Positions 49,344 to 58,506 of a DNA stretch of 64,000 bases are shown in pieces. The notes beneath the pieces were generated by a model. It saw nothing but the letters and a program-made list of their open reading frames with translations. It searched no databases and was not told the origin of the DNA. The stretch is taken from contig NZ_LMJW01000011.1 in the NCBI RefSeq assembly GCF_001429505.1, forward strand, positions 344,344 to 408,343, read 5' to 3'. Each line of letters starts with the position of its first letter. The first letter of the stretch is position 1. Both the position numbers and the translations under genes were made by a program. Origin of the DNA: Allobosea sp. Root483D1. Its GTDB lineage: Bacteria > Pseudomonadota > Alphaproteobacteria > Rhizobiales > Beijerinckiaceae.

Positions 49344-50479
49344 GCGCGCGCATCCTGATCGCGGTCACGCATCTGCTGGGGATCGGCCATCTGGTGCGGG
49401 CGCGGCAGCTGGCGCGGGCGCTGGCGGGGGCCGGGCATGAGGTCACGCTCGCCAGCGGCGGCATGCCGGACGGCACTGCCGCGGCGGATTATCGTTTCGT
49501 GCAACTGCCGCCGGTGCGCACGCAAGGCACGGATTTCCGCAACCTGCTCGACGAGAGCGGCATTGCCGCAACGCCGGAGCGACTTGCCGCGCGGCGCGAG
49601 CAACTGGTCGCGCTCGCAGGCGAGCTTTCGCCCGATGTCGTCGTCACCGAGCATTTCCCCTTCGGCCGGCGCCAGCTCGCGGAAGAGTTCCTGGCGCTGA
49701 TCGCGGCGGCGCGCGCGGCCAATACGGATGCGCTGGTGCTCGCCTCGATCCGCGACGTGCTGGTCGCGCCGCAACGGCCGGAGCGGCTCGCCGAGACGGC
49801 CGAGCGGATCGCGACGCTGTTCGATGCCGTGCTGGTGCATGGCGACCCGCACGTCCTGCCGCTCGAAGCCTCCTGGCCGGTCACGCCGGAGATCGCGGGC
49901 AAGCTGGTCTATACCGGCTATCTGGCGGAGCCGCCGGCATCGCCCGGGAACTCGGCAGGCTCGCGGGAGACGATCCTTGTCTCCGGCGGTGGCTCGGCGG
50001 CGGCGCTGCCCTTGTTCGAGATGGCGCTCGCGGCGGCGCGGCTCCTGCCGAAGCGAGCCTTCCATCTCCTGATCGGCCGCGGGATCGCCGAGGCTGATTT
50101 TGCCAAGCTGCGACAATTGGCTCCTGCCAATGCGACGGTCGAGTGGGCGCGGCCGGATTTCCCGGCGCTGCTCGCCGCCTGCGCGCTGTCGCTCAGCCAG
50201 GCCGGCTACAATACCGTGCTCGACCTGCTGCAGGCCGGGCGGCCGGCGCTGCTCGCGCCCTTCGACGCCGGCAACGAGACCGAGCAGGCCCTGCGTGCCG
50301 CCGCGCTGGAACGGGCCGGGCTGGCGCGCGTTGCCCGGCTTGCCAAAGGGCCGCACGCTCTGGCCGCTGCGATCGAAGCGGCGCTGGTGCAAGGCGCTCC
50401 GCCGGTCGCAGCGGTCGATCTGGGAGGGGCCGCGGGCACCGTTGCAGGGCTCGCACGACTGCTCGCGAACCGTGCCTGA
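49340..50479 (+). CDS. MurG-like predicted glycosyltransferase
   Basis: 379 residues from ATG 49340. It begins [20 protein letters not shown], the same Gly-Ile/Leu-Gly-His motif as the protein at 32711-33991, and has the donor-half motifs [12 protein letters not shown] and [20 protein letters not shown]. The pair are distant paralogues that flank the two ABC-type gene sets. Last gene of the plus-strand operon; a 10-bp-stem hairpin follows the stop. Confidence 0.83.
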   Translation: MSARILIAVTHLLGIGHLVRARQLARALAGAGHEVTLASGGMPDGTAAADYRFVQLPPVRTQGTDFRNLLDESGIAATPERLAARREQLVALAGELSPDVVVTEHFPFGRRQLAEEFLALIAAARAANTDALVLASIRDVLVAPQRPERLAETAERIATLFDAVLVHGDPHVLPLEASWPVTPEIAGKLVYTGYLAEPPASPGNSAGSRETILVSGGGSAAALPLFEMALAAARLLPKRAFHLLIGRGIAEADFAKLRQLAPANATVEWARPDFPALLAACALSLSQAGYNTVLDLLQAGRPALLAPFDAGNETEQALRAAALERAGLARVARLAKGPHALAAAIEAALVQGAPPVAAVDLGGAAGTVAGLARLLANRA

Positions 50480-50492
50480 GCCGTGCGTGAAT

Positions 50493-50517
50493 GCATGCCG
50501 GCGAAGGGCCGGCATGC
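50493..50517 (+). terminator. Hairpin after the glycosyltransferase operon
   Basis: GCATGCCGGC (50493-50502) and GCCGGCATGC (50508-50517), perfect 10-bp stem with a 5-base loop, followed by CTCTT only. It probably ends or stabilises the operon mRNA; the weak T-run makes it a less certain terminator. Confidence 0.5.
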
Positions 50518-50636
50518 CTCTTGCGAATTGCCGGCCCAAAGCTTTCGATCTAATGAGGTTCTACACGCCTCCCTTTCGGTCGGCTCCAGGACACCGGATC
50601 TTCTGCCGGCCCCTGTCCTGCGCCCGGAGAAGAACG

Positions 50637-51629
50637 ATGACAACGACGACTGCCTCCGCCCCCGGAATGCCGGACATGAAGTTGTCCGTGCGTCAGGTCT
50701 TCGGGATCGACAGCGATCTGGAGGTGCCGGCCTATTCCAAGCCCGAGGCACATGTTCCCGACTTCGACGCGGACTATCGCTTCGACCGCGACACCACGAT
50801 CGCGATCCTCGCCGGCTTCGCCCATAACCGCCGCGTAATGATCTCGGGCTATCATGGCACCGGCAAGTCGACCCATATCGAGCAGGTCGCGGCCCGGCTG
50901 AACTGGCCCTGCGTCCGCGTCAACCTCGACAGCCACGTCTCGCGCCTCGACCTCGTCGGCAAGGACGCGATCGTGCTGAAGGAAGGCAAGCAGATCACCG
51001 AGTTCCAGGATGGCATCCTGCCCTGGGCGCTGCAGAACAACATCGCGCTGGTCTTCGACGAATACGATGCCGGCCGCCCGGACGTGATGTTCGTGATCCA
51101 GCGCGTGCTCGAGCAGTCCGGCAAGCTGACGCTGCTCGACCAGAAGCGCGTCATCCGCCCGCACCCCGCCTTCCGGCTGTTCGCCACCGCCAACACGGTC
51201 GGCCTCGGCGACACCTCGGGCCTCTATCACGGCACCCAGCAGATCAACCAGGGCCAGATGGACCGCTGGTCGATCGTCACCACGCTGAACTACCTGCCTC
51301 ACGATAACGAGGTCGCGATCGTGCTCGCCAAGTCGAAGCACTATCAGACCTCGCCGGAGGGCAAGGACATCGTCAACAAGATGGTCCGCGTCGCCGACCT
51401 GACCCGCAACGCCTTCATGAACGGCGACCTCTCGACCGTGATGAGCCCGCGTACGGTCATCACCTGGGCCGAGAACGCGGCGATCTTCGGCAGCGATGTC
51501 GGTTTCGCCTTCCGCGTCACCTTCCTCAACAAGTGCGACGAGATGGAGCGCGCGCTGGTGGCGGAGTTCTTCCAGCGTTCCTTCGGCAAGGAACTGCCGG
51601 AGAGCGCGGTCAACGTCGTTCTGAGCTGA
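50637..51629 (+). CDS. cobS: Cobaltochelatase AAA+ subunit CobS
   Basis: 330 residues. CobS is the AAA+ ATPase that, with CobT, drives cobalt insertion by CobN into hydrogenobyrinate a,c-diamide in aerobic B12 synthesis. Walker [11 protein letters not shown], Walker [13 protein letters not shown] and sensor-1 region [14 protein letters not shown] are intact. The N-terminus ([20 protein letters not shown]) is the usual CobS opening. The frame continues upstream to 50100 through another gene; ATG 50637 has GGAGAAG seven bases before it. CobN is not in the window. Confidence 0.95.
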   Translation: MTTTTASAPGMPDMKLSVRQVFGIDSDLEVPAYSKPEAHVPDFDADYRFDRDTTIAILAGFAHNRRVMISGYHGTGKSTHIEQVAARLNWPCVRVNLDSHVSRLDLVGKDAIVLKEGKQITEFQDGILPWALQNNIALVFDEYDAGRPDVMFVIQRVLEQSGKLTLLDQKRVIRPHPAFRLFATANTVGLGDTSGLYHGTQQINQGQMDRWSIVTTLNYLPHDNEVAIVLAKSKHYQTSPEGKDIVNKMVRVADLTRNAFMNGDLSTVMSPRTVITWAENAAIFGSDVGFAFRVTFLNKCDEMERALVAEFFQRSFGKELPESAVNVVLS

Positions 51630-51696
51630 AGCATGTTCCGCAGGGGTGGGCACCACTCTTGCGATCGGAACGTGCTCAACGAGCAGGAGGCCAAGC

Positions 51697-52047
51697 ATGG
51701 CCCGGTACGAAGGAAGTTGTCACTGCGGGCGGGTCGCCTATGAGGTCGAGGCCGATCTCTCGCGGACGATCACCTGCAACTGCTCCTACTGCCAGCGCCG
51801 CGGTTCAGTGCTGGCCTTCACCCCGGCGACGAGCTTCACCCTGACCAAGGGCGAGGACGCGCTGACCGAGTACCGCTTCAACTCGCAGAAGATCCAGCAT
51901 CTGTTCTGCGAGAGCTGCGGCATCGAATCCTTCGCGCGCGCCAATGCGCCGGACGGCACGCCGACGGTTGCGATCAACGCCCGCTGCCTCGCCGGCGTCG
52001 AGCCGACCGAGCTGAGCTCGACGATGTATGACGGACGGGCGCGCTGA
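51697..52047 (+). CDS. GFA-family (glutathione-dependent formaldehyde-activating-like) zinc protein
   Basis: 116 residues. Zinc-binding cysteines appear as GSCHCGRV, CNCSYCQRRG and LFCESCGIESF, the fingerprint of the GFA/CENP-V fold. Members range from S-hydroxymethyl-glutathione synthase to uncharacterised binders. CAGGAGG precedes ATG 51697. It stands between cobS and cobT, which normally are close neighbours. Confidence 0.88.
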   Translation: MARYEGSCHCGRVAYEVEADLSRTITCNCSYCQRRGSVLAFTPATSFTLTKGEDALTEYRFNSQKIQHLFCESCGIESFARANAPDGTPTVAINARCLAGVEPTELSSTMYDGRAR

Positions 52048-52059
52048 AGGAGCGCGTCG

Positions 52060-52500
52060 ATGAGCACCGCCGCCGACAGCAAGCAGGCCACGATCCAGCG
52101 CGAGGCGGACTTCGCCGCAACGCGCGAGGCCGTACTGCGCGGGCTTGCCGCGCATAATGAGTCCAGGGTCGGGCCACGCAAGACGCAGCCTCTGGCGCTC
52201 AGCCTGCGCGACGAGAACGGCGTCATGGTCGGCGGCCTCGTGGGCGAGCTGAAATGGGAATGGCTCTATGTCGACCTGTTCTGGATCGACGAAGGCCATC
52301 GCGGCGCCGGCCATGGCGAGGCGTTGCTGGCGATGGCCGAGCAGGCAGCGCGCGACCATGGCGCGCGCGGCGTCTATCTGGGCACGATGAGCATCCAGGC
52401 GCCGGGCTTCTATCCCCGCATGGGCTATCGCGAATGCGGCCGCATGGAGGACTATCCGGTCGCCGGTCAGACCTTCCATCACTTCATGAAGGCGCTATGA
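52060..52500 (+). CDS. GNAT-family N-acetyltransferase
   Basis: 146 residues with the acetyl-CoA-binding segment [18 protein letters not shown] (Q/R-x-x-G-x-G/A loop) and the C-terminal [20 protein letters not shown]. Substrate not predictable. It starts 13 bases after the GFA gene and its stop overlaps the start of cobT (ATGA), so it is translationally coupled to the chelatase subunit. Confidence 0.88.
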   Translation: MSTAADSKQATIQREADFAATREAVLRGLAAHNESRVGPRKTQPLALSLRDENGVMVGGLVGELKWEWLYVDLFWIDEGHRGAGHGEALLAMAEQAARDHGARGVYLGTMSIQAPGFYPRMGYRECGRMEDYPVAGQTFHHFMKAL

Positions 52501-54392
52501 GCATCTCGAACCGCAAGCCCGGAACCCCGAAGGAAGCGCCGGCCGAGCCGCTGAAGCGCGCGGTCGCGGGCGCGATGAAGGCGATCGCGCGCAAGCCCGA
52601 GATGGAGATCGTCTTCGCCGCCGACAAACCCTCGCTCGTCGGCGAGCGCGCTCGCCTGCCGGAGCCGCCGCGCAAGCTCACCGCGGGCGACGTCGCGATC
52701 CTGCGCGGCCATGCCGATTCGATGGCGCTGCGCCTCGCCTGCCACGACAACGCGATCCATCGTCGCGCGGCGCCCGAGGGCGATGCGGCGCGCGCCGTCT
52801 TCGACGCGGTCGAGCAAGCCCGGGTCGAGAGTGTCGGCTCGCGCCGGATGAGCGGCGTTTCCGGCAACATCTCGGCGATGCTGGAGGACCGCTATCATCG
52901 CGGCGGTCGCTATGAGGAGATCACCGACCGGGCCGATGCGCCGCTGGAAGACGCGCTCGCCCTAATGGTGCGCGAGCGCCTGACCGGCCTGAAGCCGCCC
53001 AAGGCGGCGCAGAAGCTGGTCGATCTCTGGCGCGAGCAGATCGAGGCCAAGGCCGGAGACGATCTCGACCGGCTGGCGAAGTCGATCGAGGACCAGCGCG
53101 CCTTCGCCCGCACTGTGCGCGACCTCTTGGTCTCGCTCGACATGGCCGAGCAGAGCAGCCAGGGCGACGAATCCGACGAGGACGAAGACAATCAGGACGA
53201 GTCCTCCGAGGACCAGCAGCAGGAACAAGGCGAGGCCGAGCAGGAGAGCCAGGGCGAGCGCTCCGAGACCGAGGTCAGCGACGACGCGGCCGAAGAGCTG
53301 CAGGAAGGCGCCTCCGAGGCCGCCGACGCGCCGGCCGGCGATTGGGACGAGGAAGACGAGAGCTCCGAGGCTGAAGAGGCCGGCGAGGCGCCGCGTCCGC
53401 GCGACAGCCGCGCCAACGACCGGCCGCAGACCGACTACAAGGCCTACACCCAGAAGTTCGACGAGATCGTCACCGCCGAAGAGCTCTGCGACGCCGAGGA
53501 ACTGACGCGGCTGCGCGCCTATCTCGACAAGCAGCTGGCGCATCTGCAGGGCGTCGTCGCGCGCCTCGCGAACCGCCTGCAGCGGCGCCTGATGGCGCAA
53601 CAGAACCGCTCCTGGCAGTTCGACCTGGAGGAGGGGGCGCTCGATCCCTCGCGCCTGCCACGCATCATCATCGACCCGTTCCAGCCGCTCTCCTTCCGGC
53701 AGGAATCGGACACGAATTTCCGCGACACGGTGGTGACGCTGCTGATCGACAATTCAGGCTCGATGCGCGGCCGGCCGATCACGGTCGCGGCGACCTGCGC
53801 CGATATCCTGGCACGGACGCTGGAACGCTGCGGCGTCAAGGTGGAGTTGCTCGGCTTCACGACGCGGGCCTGGAAGGGCGGGCTGTCGCGCGAGAGCTGG
53901 CTGCAATCGGGCAAGCCGGCCAACCCGGGCCGCCTCAACGATCTCCGGCACATCATCTACAAGGCCGCCGACGCGCCCTGGCGGCGCGCGCGCAAGAATC
54001 TCGGGCTGATGATGCGCGAGGGGCTGCTCAAGGAGAACATCGACGGCGAGGCGCTCGACTGGGCGCATAAGCGCCTGCTCGGCCGCTCCGAGCAACGCAA
54101 GATCCTGATGGTGATCTCCGACGGCGCGCCGGTCGACGATTCGACCCTCTCGGTCAATGCCGGCAGCTATCTCGAGCGCCACCTGCGCCATGTCATCGCG
54201 GAGATCGAGACGCGCTCGCCGGTCGAGCTGATCGCGATCGGCATCGGCCACGACGTCACCCGCTATTACCGCCGCGCCGTCACCATCGTCGATGCCGAGG
54301 AGCTTGGCGGTGTGATGACCGAGAAGCTGGCGGAGCTGTTCGAGGAGGATGCTGCCGGGACGAGTTCGCGGGGCTCGCGCCGCCTGCAATGA
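52497..54392 (+). CDS. cobT: Cobaltochelatase subunit CobT
   Basis: 631 residues from ATG 52497. An N-terminal domain (to about 220) is followed by a strongly acidic Glu/Asp/Gln/Ser linker (about 222-305) and a C-terminal von Willebrand A domain whose metal site is [13 protein letters not shown] (D-x-S-x-S) with the Thr and Asp partners further on ([11 protein letters not shown]). CobT forms a hexameric complex with CobS and presents substrate to CobN. The longer frame to 52254 lies in the GNAT gene. Confidence 0.96.
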   Translation: MSISNRKPGTPKEAPAEPLKRAVAGAMKAIARKPEMEIVFAADKPSLVGERARLPEPPRKLTAGDVAILRGHADSMALRLACHDNAIHRRAAPEGDAARAVFDAVEQARVESVGSRRMSGVSGNISAMLEDRYHRGGRYEEITDRADAPLEDALALMVRERLTGLKPPKAAQKLVDLWREQIEAKAGDDLDRLAKSIEDQRAFARTVRDLLVSLDMAEQSSQGDESDEDEDNQDESSEDQQQEQGEAEQESQGERSETEVSDDAAEELQEGASEAADAPAGDWDEEDESSEAEEAGEAPRPRDSRANDRPQTDYKAYTQKFDEIVTAEELCDAEELTRLRAYLDKQLAHLQGVVARLANRLQRRLMAQQNRSWQFDLEEGALDPSRLPRIIIDPFQPLSFRQESDTNFRDTVVTLLIDNSGSMRGRPITVAATCADILARTLERCGVKVELLGFTTRAWKGGLSRESWLQSGKPANPGRLNDLRHIIYKAADAPWRRARKNLGLMMREGLLKENIDGEALDWAHKRLLGRSEQRKILMVISDGAPVDDSTLSVNAGSYLERHLRHVIAEIETRSPVELIAIGIGHDVTRYYRRAVTIVDAEELGGVMTEKLAELFEEDAAGTSSRGSRRLQ

Positions 54393-54426
54393 GCCCTTTT
54401 CAGTGACGGCCAAAACCGCGACCCGT

Positions 54427-54450
54427 CCTCTCCCCCACAAGGGGGGAGGG
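54427..54450. repeat. Short inverted repeat after cobT
   Basis: CCTCTCCCCC (54427-54436) pairs with GGGGGGAGGG (54441-54450) around an ACAA loop. It has no T-run. Possible weak terminator or dispersed repeat. Confidence 0.45.
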
Positions 54451-54479
54451 CTTCCGCGCGATTCCTTCATCACCTGCGC

Positions 54480-55496
54480 ATGACCTCGCCTCTTGCAACG
54501 CGACGCGGCATCATCGCCGGCCTCGGCGCGGCGGCCTTCAGCCTGCCTGCTCGCGCGCAGAGCCTCGAGCCCGGGCGGATACCCGTCAGCGTCTCGGCGC
54601 GGCCGATCGCGAGCTTCGAGCCCGGCAATTCGTCAAAGACCCGCTTCGGCCAGCTGATCTTCCGCGGCGGGCTCCAGCTCTCGGGCAGCCATCCCCGCTT
54701 CGGCGGCTTCTCGGGACTGTGGCGCTCGCCCGACGGGGCGCAGGTCATCGCGATCACCGACAATGGTTTCTGGCTGACGGCGAAGCTTGCGCGCAACGCC
54801 GGCAAGCTTAGCGGGCTGGAGGAGGCCGAGCTCGCGCCGATTCTCGGGGCGTCCGGCAAGCCACTGCACCGCTCGCGCTATTACGACACCGAATCGCTGG
54901 CCATGCAGGGCGGCATCGCCTTCATCGGCGTCGAGCGCACCCATGACATCCTGCGTTTCGACTGGGCTCGCCACGGCGTCGAGGCACGGGCCCATCTCGT
55001 GCCGGTGCCGCCAGCGGCGAAGCGCCTGCCGAGCAATCGCGGTTTCGAGGCGCTCGGCGTGCTGCCGGCCGGCCACCCGCTTGCCGGCGCGCTGATCGCG
55101 ATCTCCGAGCGCTCCGGCCGCGAGGACGAGCCGACCGCGGGCTTCATCATCGGCGGGCGCCAGCCGGGCACGCTGCAGGTAATCCGCCGCGATGGCTACG
55201 ACATCACCGATCTCGCCTTCCTGCCGGGCGGCGACATGCTGCTGCTGGAGCGCTGGTACAAGCCGCTGCGCGGCGTCGGCATGCGCATCCGCCGCATCGC
55301 CGGCGCTACCATCCGCCCCGGTGCGAAGCTGGACGGGCCGATTCTGATCGAGGCCGATCTCGGCCAGGAGATCGACAATATGGAGGGGATGGCGGTCCAT
55401 CAGGAGAACGGGCGGACGATCATCACCCTGATCTCGGACGACAACTTTTCAACTTTCCTGCAGCGGACCGTGCTGCTGGAGTTCGAGTTGGCCTAG
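54480..55496 (+). CDS. Esterase-like / phytase-like beta-propeller secreted protein
   Basis: 338 residues with a Tat-like signal (TRRGIIAGLGAAAFSLPARA, cleavage near ARAQ at residue 27). The mature part shows the beta-propeller features of the family annotated as esterase-like activity of phytase: FGGFSGLWRSPDGAQVIAIT, YYDTESLAMQGG, NRGFEALGVLPAGHP and IDNMEGMAVHQENGR. Enzymatic activity is predicted only from the family name; the substrate is unknown. Periplasmic. It follows cobT by 87 bases and is probably a separate unit. Confidence 0.8.
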   Translation: MTSPLATRRGIIAGLGAAAFSLPARAQSLEPGRIPVSVSARPIASFEPGNSSKTRFGQLIFRGGLQLSGSHPRFGGFSGLWRSPDGAQVIAITDNGFWLTAKLARNAGKLSGLEEAELAPILGASGKPLHRSRYYDTESLAMQGGIAFIGVERTHDILRFDWARHGVEARAHLVPVPPAAKRLPSNRGFEALGVLPAGHPLAGALIAISERSGREDEPTAGFIIGGRQPGTLQVIRRDGYDITDLAFLPGGDMLLLERWYKPLRGVGMRIRRIAGATIRPGAKLDGPILIEADLGQEIDNMEGMAVHQENGRTIITLISDDNFSTFLQRTVLLEFELA

Positions 55497-55513
55497 AGCC
55501 GGGAACCCGCCAC

Positions 55514-55658
55514 GTCATTCCGGGGCGCCGCGAAGCGGCGAGCCCGGAACCCATAAACACCGCGCTGTTCTGGAGGGCGCGGCGATTGTCGTGTCTTCTT
55601 AGATCCCGGGGGTGTTCATGGGTTCCGGGCTCAGTCCTTCGGCCTGCCCCGGAATGAC
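55514..55658. repeat. Long inverted repeat between esterase-like gene and rpmB
   Basis: GTCATTCCGGGGC...CCCGGAACCCAT...AAACAC (55514-55560) is complementary to GTGTTCATGGGTTCCGGG...GCCCCGGAATGAC (55612-55658). Arms of about 47 bases with a 51-base centre. The GTCATTCCGGGGC end is of a kind I know to be highly repeated in Bradyrhizobium-like genomes. Confidence 0.65.
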
Positions 55659-55698
55659 GGCAGGCTTCCGTACGCCCCGGCAGTAAGGCGCCCAAACG

Positions 55699-55720
55699 AA
55701 AAAAGCGGCCTCGCGGCCGC
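55699..55720 (-). terminator. Intrinsic terminator of rpmB
   Basis: On the minus strand GCGGCC-GCGA-GGCCGC is followed by TTTTTT (plus-strand A-run 55699-55704). It lies 29 bases beyond the rpmB stop. Confidence 0.8.
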
Positions 55721-55748
55721 CTCGTTCAATCCCGAGGGAAAAACCCGC

Positions 55749-56036
55749 TCAGTTGGCGGCGAGCTTCTTCTCGATGTCGCGCTTCAGGATCAGCGCGCCC
55801 GGCGAGAGCTCACCGGCCGGAGCCTTGACCAGGAAGGCGTCGAGGCCACCGCGATGATCGACGGTGCGCAGGGCGTTGGCCGAGACGCGCAGGCGGATCG
55901 AGCGGCCGAGCGCATCGGACTGCAGCGTGACGTTGACCAGGTTCGGCCGGAAGACCGTCTTGGTCTTGTGGTTCGAGTGGCTGACGAGGTGCCCGGTCTG
56001 GGTACCCTTCCCGGTCAATTCGCAACGGCGGGCCAT
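55749..56036 (-). CDS. rpmB: 50S ribosomal protein L28
   Basis: 95 residues beginning [20 protein letters not shown] and containing [14 protein letters not shown] and [15 protein letters not shown], all diagnostic of L28. It is a single-gene unit with its own strong promoter (56131-56159) and intrinsic terminator. Confidence 0.97.
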   Translation of the reverse strand: MARRCELTGKGTQTGHLVSHSNHKTKTVFRPNLVNVTLQSDALGRSIRLRVSANALRTVDHRGGLDAFLVKAPAGELSPGALILKRDIEKKLAAN

Positions 56037-56130
56037 GATCGTGTTCCCAAAATCTCCGAATGCTCAACGCAAAGTGCCGACACGCGACGTGCCGGCAGGC
56101 GAGCACCGGAAGTCAAATTGAAGTGGCGGG

Positions 56131-56159
56131 TCTATACCCAGCCGTTGACGGGCCGTCAA
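56131..56159 (-). promoter_or_regulatory. Strong sigma-70 type promoter of rpmB
   Basis: Read on the minus strand: TTGACG (56159-56154), 17-base spacer, TATAGA (56136-56131). Transcription would start near 56124, giving a leader of about 88 nt. The -35 region lies inside the dyad TTGACG-GGC-CGTCAA. Confidence 0.75.
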
Positions 56160-56287
56160 GGCGAGAGCGCAGGATCAGCTGCGGAAACATCTCGGTAACC
56201 ATTATCCCCCCAAGCTCATGCGAGCCAGTCACGATTCGGACCGAATCTCAGTGCATGCGACGATCTCCGTCGCGCCCGGAGCCTGCA

Positions 56288-57118
56288 ATGAAGCTCGCTT
56301 TGTCGCCTGCCAACAGCGCCCGTCTCGCGGCGCTGGTGCTCGCCTTGTCGGCGTCGGCCGCGCAGGCGGCCTCGCTCGACGCGACCTATGACGTCACGCT
56401 GCTCGGCCTGTCGCTCGGCAAAGCCAATCTCTCCGGCGGAATCGACGGGGCCAGCTACAAGCTCGACGCCAATGCCAAGCTGACCGGTCTCGTCGGCAGC
56501 TTCACCGGTGGGCGCGGTTCGGGAGCGGCAACCGGCAATCTCAACGGCAGCAGGCTCTCGCCGGCGACCTTTGCGGTGTCCTCGGCCAATTCCAGCGAAA
56601 GCCGGACGGTGCGCATGGCGCTCGGCGGCAATGCCGTGCAGGCGCTGGCGATCGAGCCGCCGATCGACGCCAAGCCCGATCGCGTCCCGCTCAAGGACGA
56701 GCACCAGCGCAACATCATGGACCCGCTCAGCGCCTTCCTGATGCCGGTCGAGGCTTCCGGCCGCAATGCGGGGGCAGCCGCCTGCAATCGCACGCTGGCG
56801 ATCTTCGACGGCGCGGCGCGCTACGACATCAAGCTGAGCTATTCCGGCACGCGCGAGATCAAGATCGACGGCTATAGCGGCCCGGTCTCGGTCTGCCAGG
56901 CGCGCTATGTGCCGATCGCCGGCCACCGCTCCTTGCGGCCCTCGACCAAGTTCATGGCCGAGAACAGGGAGATCTCGACCTGGCTCGCTCCCGTCGCCGG
57001 GACGAACATGATGCTGCCGGTGCGCATCTCGGTGAAGACGATGATCGGCACCGCGGTGATCGAGGCCTCGAGCTTCAAGGTCGATCCGGGCGTCACGGCG
57101 ACCGCGACGCGGAATTGA
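56288..57118 (+). CDS. DUF3108 periplasmic protein
   Basis: 276 residues from ATG 56288 with a signal peptide ending SASAAQA (about residue 25). The mature protein (LDATYDVTLLGLSLGKANLS ... AKLTGLVGSFTGGRG) is the beta-rich DUF3108 fold found in many proteobacterial envelope proteins of unknown role. The frame upstream to 56060 has no similarity and lies in the rpmB promoter region. Two cysteines (AACNRTL, VSVCQAR) could pair. Confidence 0.85.
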   Translation: MKLALSPANSARLAALVLALSASAAQAASLDATYDVTLLGLSLGKANLSGGIDGASYKLDANAKLTGLVGSFTGGRGSGAATGNLNGSRLSPATFAVSSANSSESRTVRMALGGNAVQALAIEPPIDAKPDRVPLKDEHQRNIMDPLSAFLMPVEASGRNAGAAACNRTLAIFDGAARYDIKLSYSGTREIKIDGYSGPVSVCQARYVPIAGHRSLRPSTKFMAENREISTWLAPVAGTNMMLPVRISVKTMIGTAVIEASSFKVDPGVTATATRN

Positions 57119-57469
57119 GGTCAGGCGTTGGCGCCAAGCTCAAGCGGGAAGGGCGTGGATTCGTAGATCGCTTCCAGGCGGAGCTTCGCGATCAGCTCCC
57201 CATTCATGCACGAGCGCGATGAGCGCCAGCCGGTCGCCTGCCGCGAGCAAAGGGCTGGTGTGGTCGGTGGCCTTACGCCAGGCGCGTCCCCACTAGAATT
57301 AGGGGTCGCGAGCTCAGCGCTAATGCAGCGTGCGGCATTTCATCCGGCCATGTCGAGATTCCCGCGGGGATGTCGGCGCCAAATTCTGCAGCTGAGCGAT
57401 AGTTGCGGCATTAGGTAGCAAACGCACCTAGACCATAGAAATCAGCCCGGCGGTTGGCCGGGCTGATTT
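57119..57469. other. Gap of 351 bases after the DUF3108 gene
   Basis: Apart from the possible remnant at 57121-57207 and the hairpin at 57439-57470 I see no gene. Base composition falls relative to the flanks from about 57290 onward, consistent with acquired or decaying DNA. Confidence 0.45.
57121..57207 (-). pseudogene. Possible 3' remnant of a coding sequence
   Basis: Minus-strand frame MNGELIAKLRLEAIYE plus STPFPLELGANA, ending TGA at 57121. A neighbouring frame just upstream reads AAGDRLALIALVHE, which looks like natural protein too, as if a frameshift separated two halves of one gene. No start signal and no family identified. It borders the atypical island 57.1-58.6 kb. Confidence 0.3.
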
Positions 57470-57470
57470 T
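57439..57470. terminator. Bidirectional hairpin terminator
   Basis: AAATCAGCCCGG and CCGGGCTGATTT (57439-57450 and 57458-57469) are exact complements, with a T-run on the plus strand and AAATC / GATTT ends on the minus. It directly follows the TAA of the gene at 57470. Confidence 0.7.
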
Positions 57471-58234
57471 TAGTGCTTCGCCGGCATCAGCGGCACAAGT
57501 TTTTGTAACTTGGCGATGAAGCCCTCTAGATCTTCGACGTTGTCGAAACGAGCCGAGACAGTCACCGACTCCATGTCGAACACGATCGGTTTCGTTGGCT
57601 CTTTTGGCTGCCCCGGCCAAGGGGGCGGGTGCACCCCCAGTGGGATGGGCTCGGATTTCTGCGCGTGCATCTCAGGCCCCTTGCTCAGTTCACCGGGGTG
57701 CTTGACGCCCCCCTCGTCGAGCTTTGATTCTACCGAAGCCTCAGCCTGAACACCACTCTTTAGTCCTGTAAATTGAATGTTGTCTTTCAGAATGCTCAGC
57801 AGCGCCCGCGCAGACTGGTCGTTAAGATGACGCTCAAGCTTCAAATGGCTGCGGGCTACAGTGTCGGCCGGAATGCCAGCCGACCAGCCGTCCGTCTCCC
57901 ATAGCGCCCGAAACAGCGACGGCGCGAGCGCGAAGGTACTGAGCATGGCGGCTCGTACGTCGTCGCGCTCATCAAGGAAGTAGCGGCGCGCCGCAGCGCT
58001 GAGCTTGACGCGGCGCTCGGCATTCGCCCCTTCGTCGTCCAGCAGGCCGTAGCCCTTGAGCGCCCCGACTGTCTGGAACCCTCCGCTACTCTTCGGGCTG
58101 TATCCCCAAACCTCAAAGGCCACCGGGACCAGCATGGGTTTGCCGGCCTTGTCAGCGTGGAAGAGCAGCTCGGCGCGGGAGAGCGCCTTTTCCAGATTGA
58201 TGAATGGAAATCGCGTCGAGACGTCGTCAGCCAT
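57470..58234 (-). CDS. Hypothetical protein, possible winged-helix N-terminus
   Basis: 254 residues from ATG 58234 (a TTG four codons earlier is possible). Not recognised with certainty. Residues 1-140 resemble a winged-helix module of defence- or phage-associated hypothetical proteins (FPFINLEKALSRAELLF, GFQTVGALKGYGLLDDEG, VKLSAAARRYFLDERDD); residues 165-225 are a low-complexity Pro/Lys/Glu linker; the end (VSARFDNVEDLEGFIAKLQK) looks like a short coiled or dimerising segment. Codon use is clearly less GC-rich than the neighbours, which suggests horizontal transfer. It has its own terminator. Confidence 0.65.
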   Translation of the reverse strand: MADDVSTRFPFINLEKALSRAELLFHADKAGKPMLVPVAFEVWGYSPKSSGGFQTVGALKGYGLLDDEGANAERRVKLSAAARRYFLDERDDVRAAMLSTFALAPSLFRALWETDGWSAGIPADTVARSHLKLERHLNDQSARALLSILKDNIQFTGLKSGVQAEASVESKLDEGGVKHPGELSKGPEMHAQKSEPIPLGVHPPPWPGQPKEPTKPIVFDMESVTVSARFDNVEDLEGFIAKLQKLVPLMPAKH

Positions 58235-58305
58235 AAGAGCCCCCAAGTTTCGCGAGGAATCTACACGGCATCTATTTCAATTTCAAGTTCAGTTCTCCAT
58301 ACCCC

Positions 58306-58334
58306 TTGACGGCATTCGGGCCGCCGGACATAAG
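58306..58334 (+). promoter_or_regulatory. Sigma-70 type promoter for a short transcript
   Basis: CTTGACG (-35 TTGACG at 58306-58311), 17-base spacer and CATAAG (58329-58334). The -35 matches the alphaproteobacterial CTTGAC consensus. It points at the 28-codon ORF at 58377. Confidence 0.5.
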
Positions 58335-58376
58335 GAAGTGGCGGCGGCGAGAATCGCTGCCGGAAAGGAGAACAAA

Positions 58377-58463
58377 ATGCTCAGGAGGGTCGAGAGTCCT
58401 GCCGCCAGCAGTCCGATGGCGATGGACGAGGATTTAAAGGAAGGGCCGCTACCCCAGCCCTAG
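58377..58463 (+). CDS. Possible 28-residue small protein with own promoter and terminator
   Basis: ATG 58377 follows a perfect AAAGGAG site six bases upstream. The peptide MLRRVESPAASSPMAMDEDL continues KEGPLPQP and stops at TAG. A promoter (58306-58334) and an intrinsic terminator (58507-58547) frame it as a transcript of about 205 nt. It has a basic start and acidic, Pro-rich end; no family known. It may instead be part of a small RNA. Confidence 0.4.
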   Translation: MLRRVESPAASSPMAMDEDLKEGPLPQP

Positions 58464-58506
58464 GAAGCGACGGGTAGCAGCCCTTTAGATCGGCAGATCG
58501 CCAATG

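Noticed and set aside
54427..54450. The inverted repeats and short palindromes as parts of a CRISPR array.
   Set aside because: They are single inverted repeats, not regularly spaced direct repeats; no cas genes are present.
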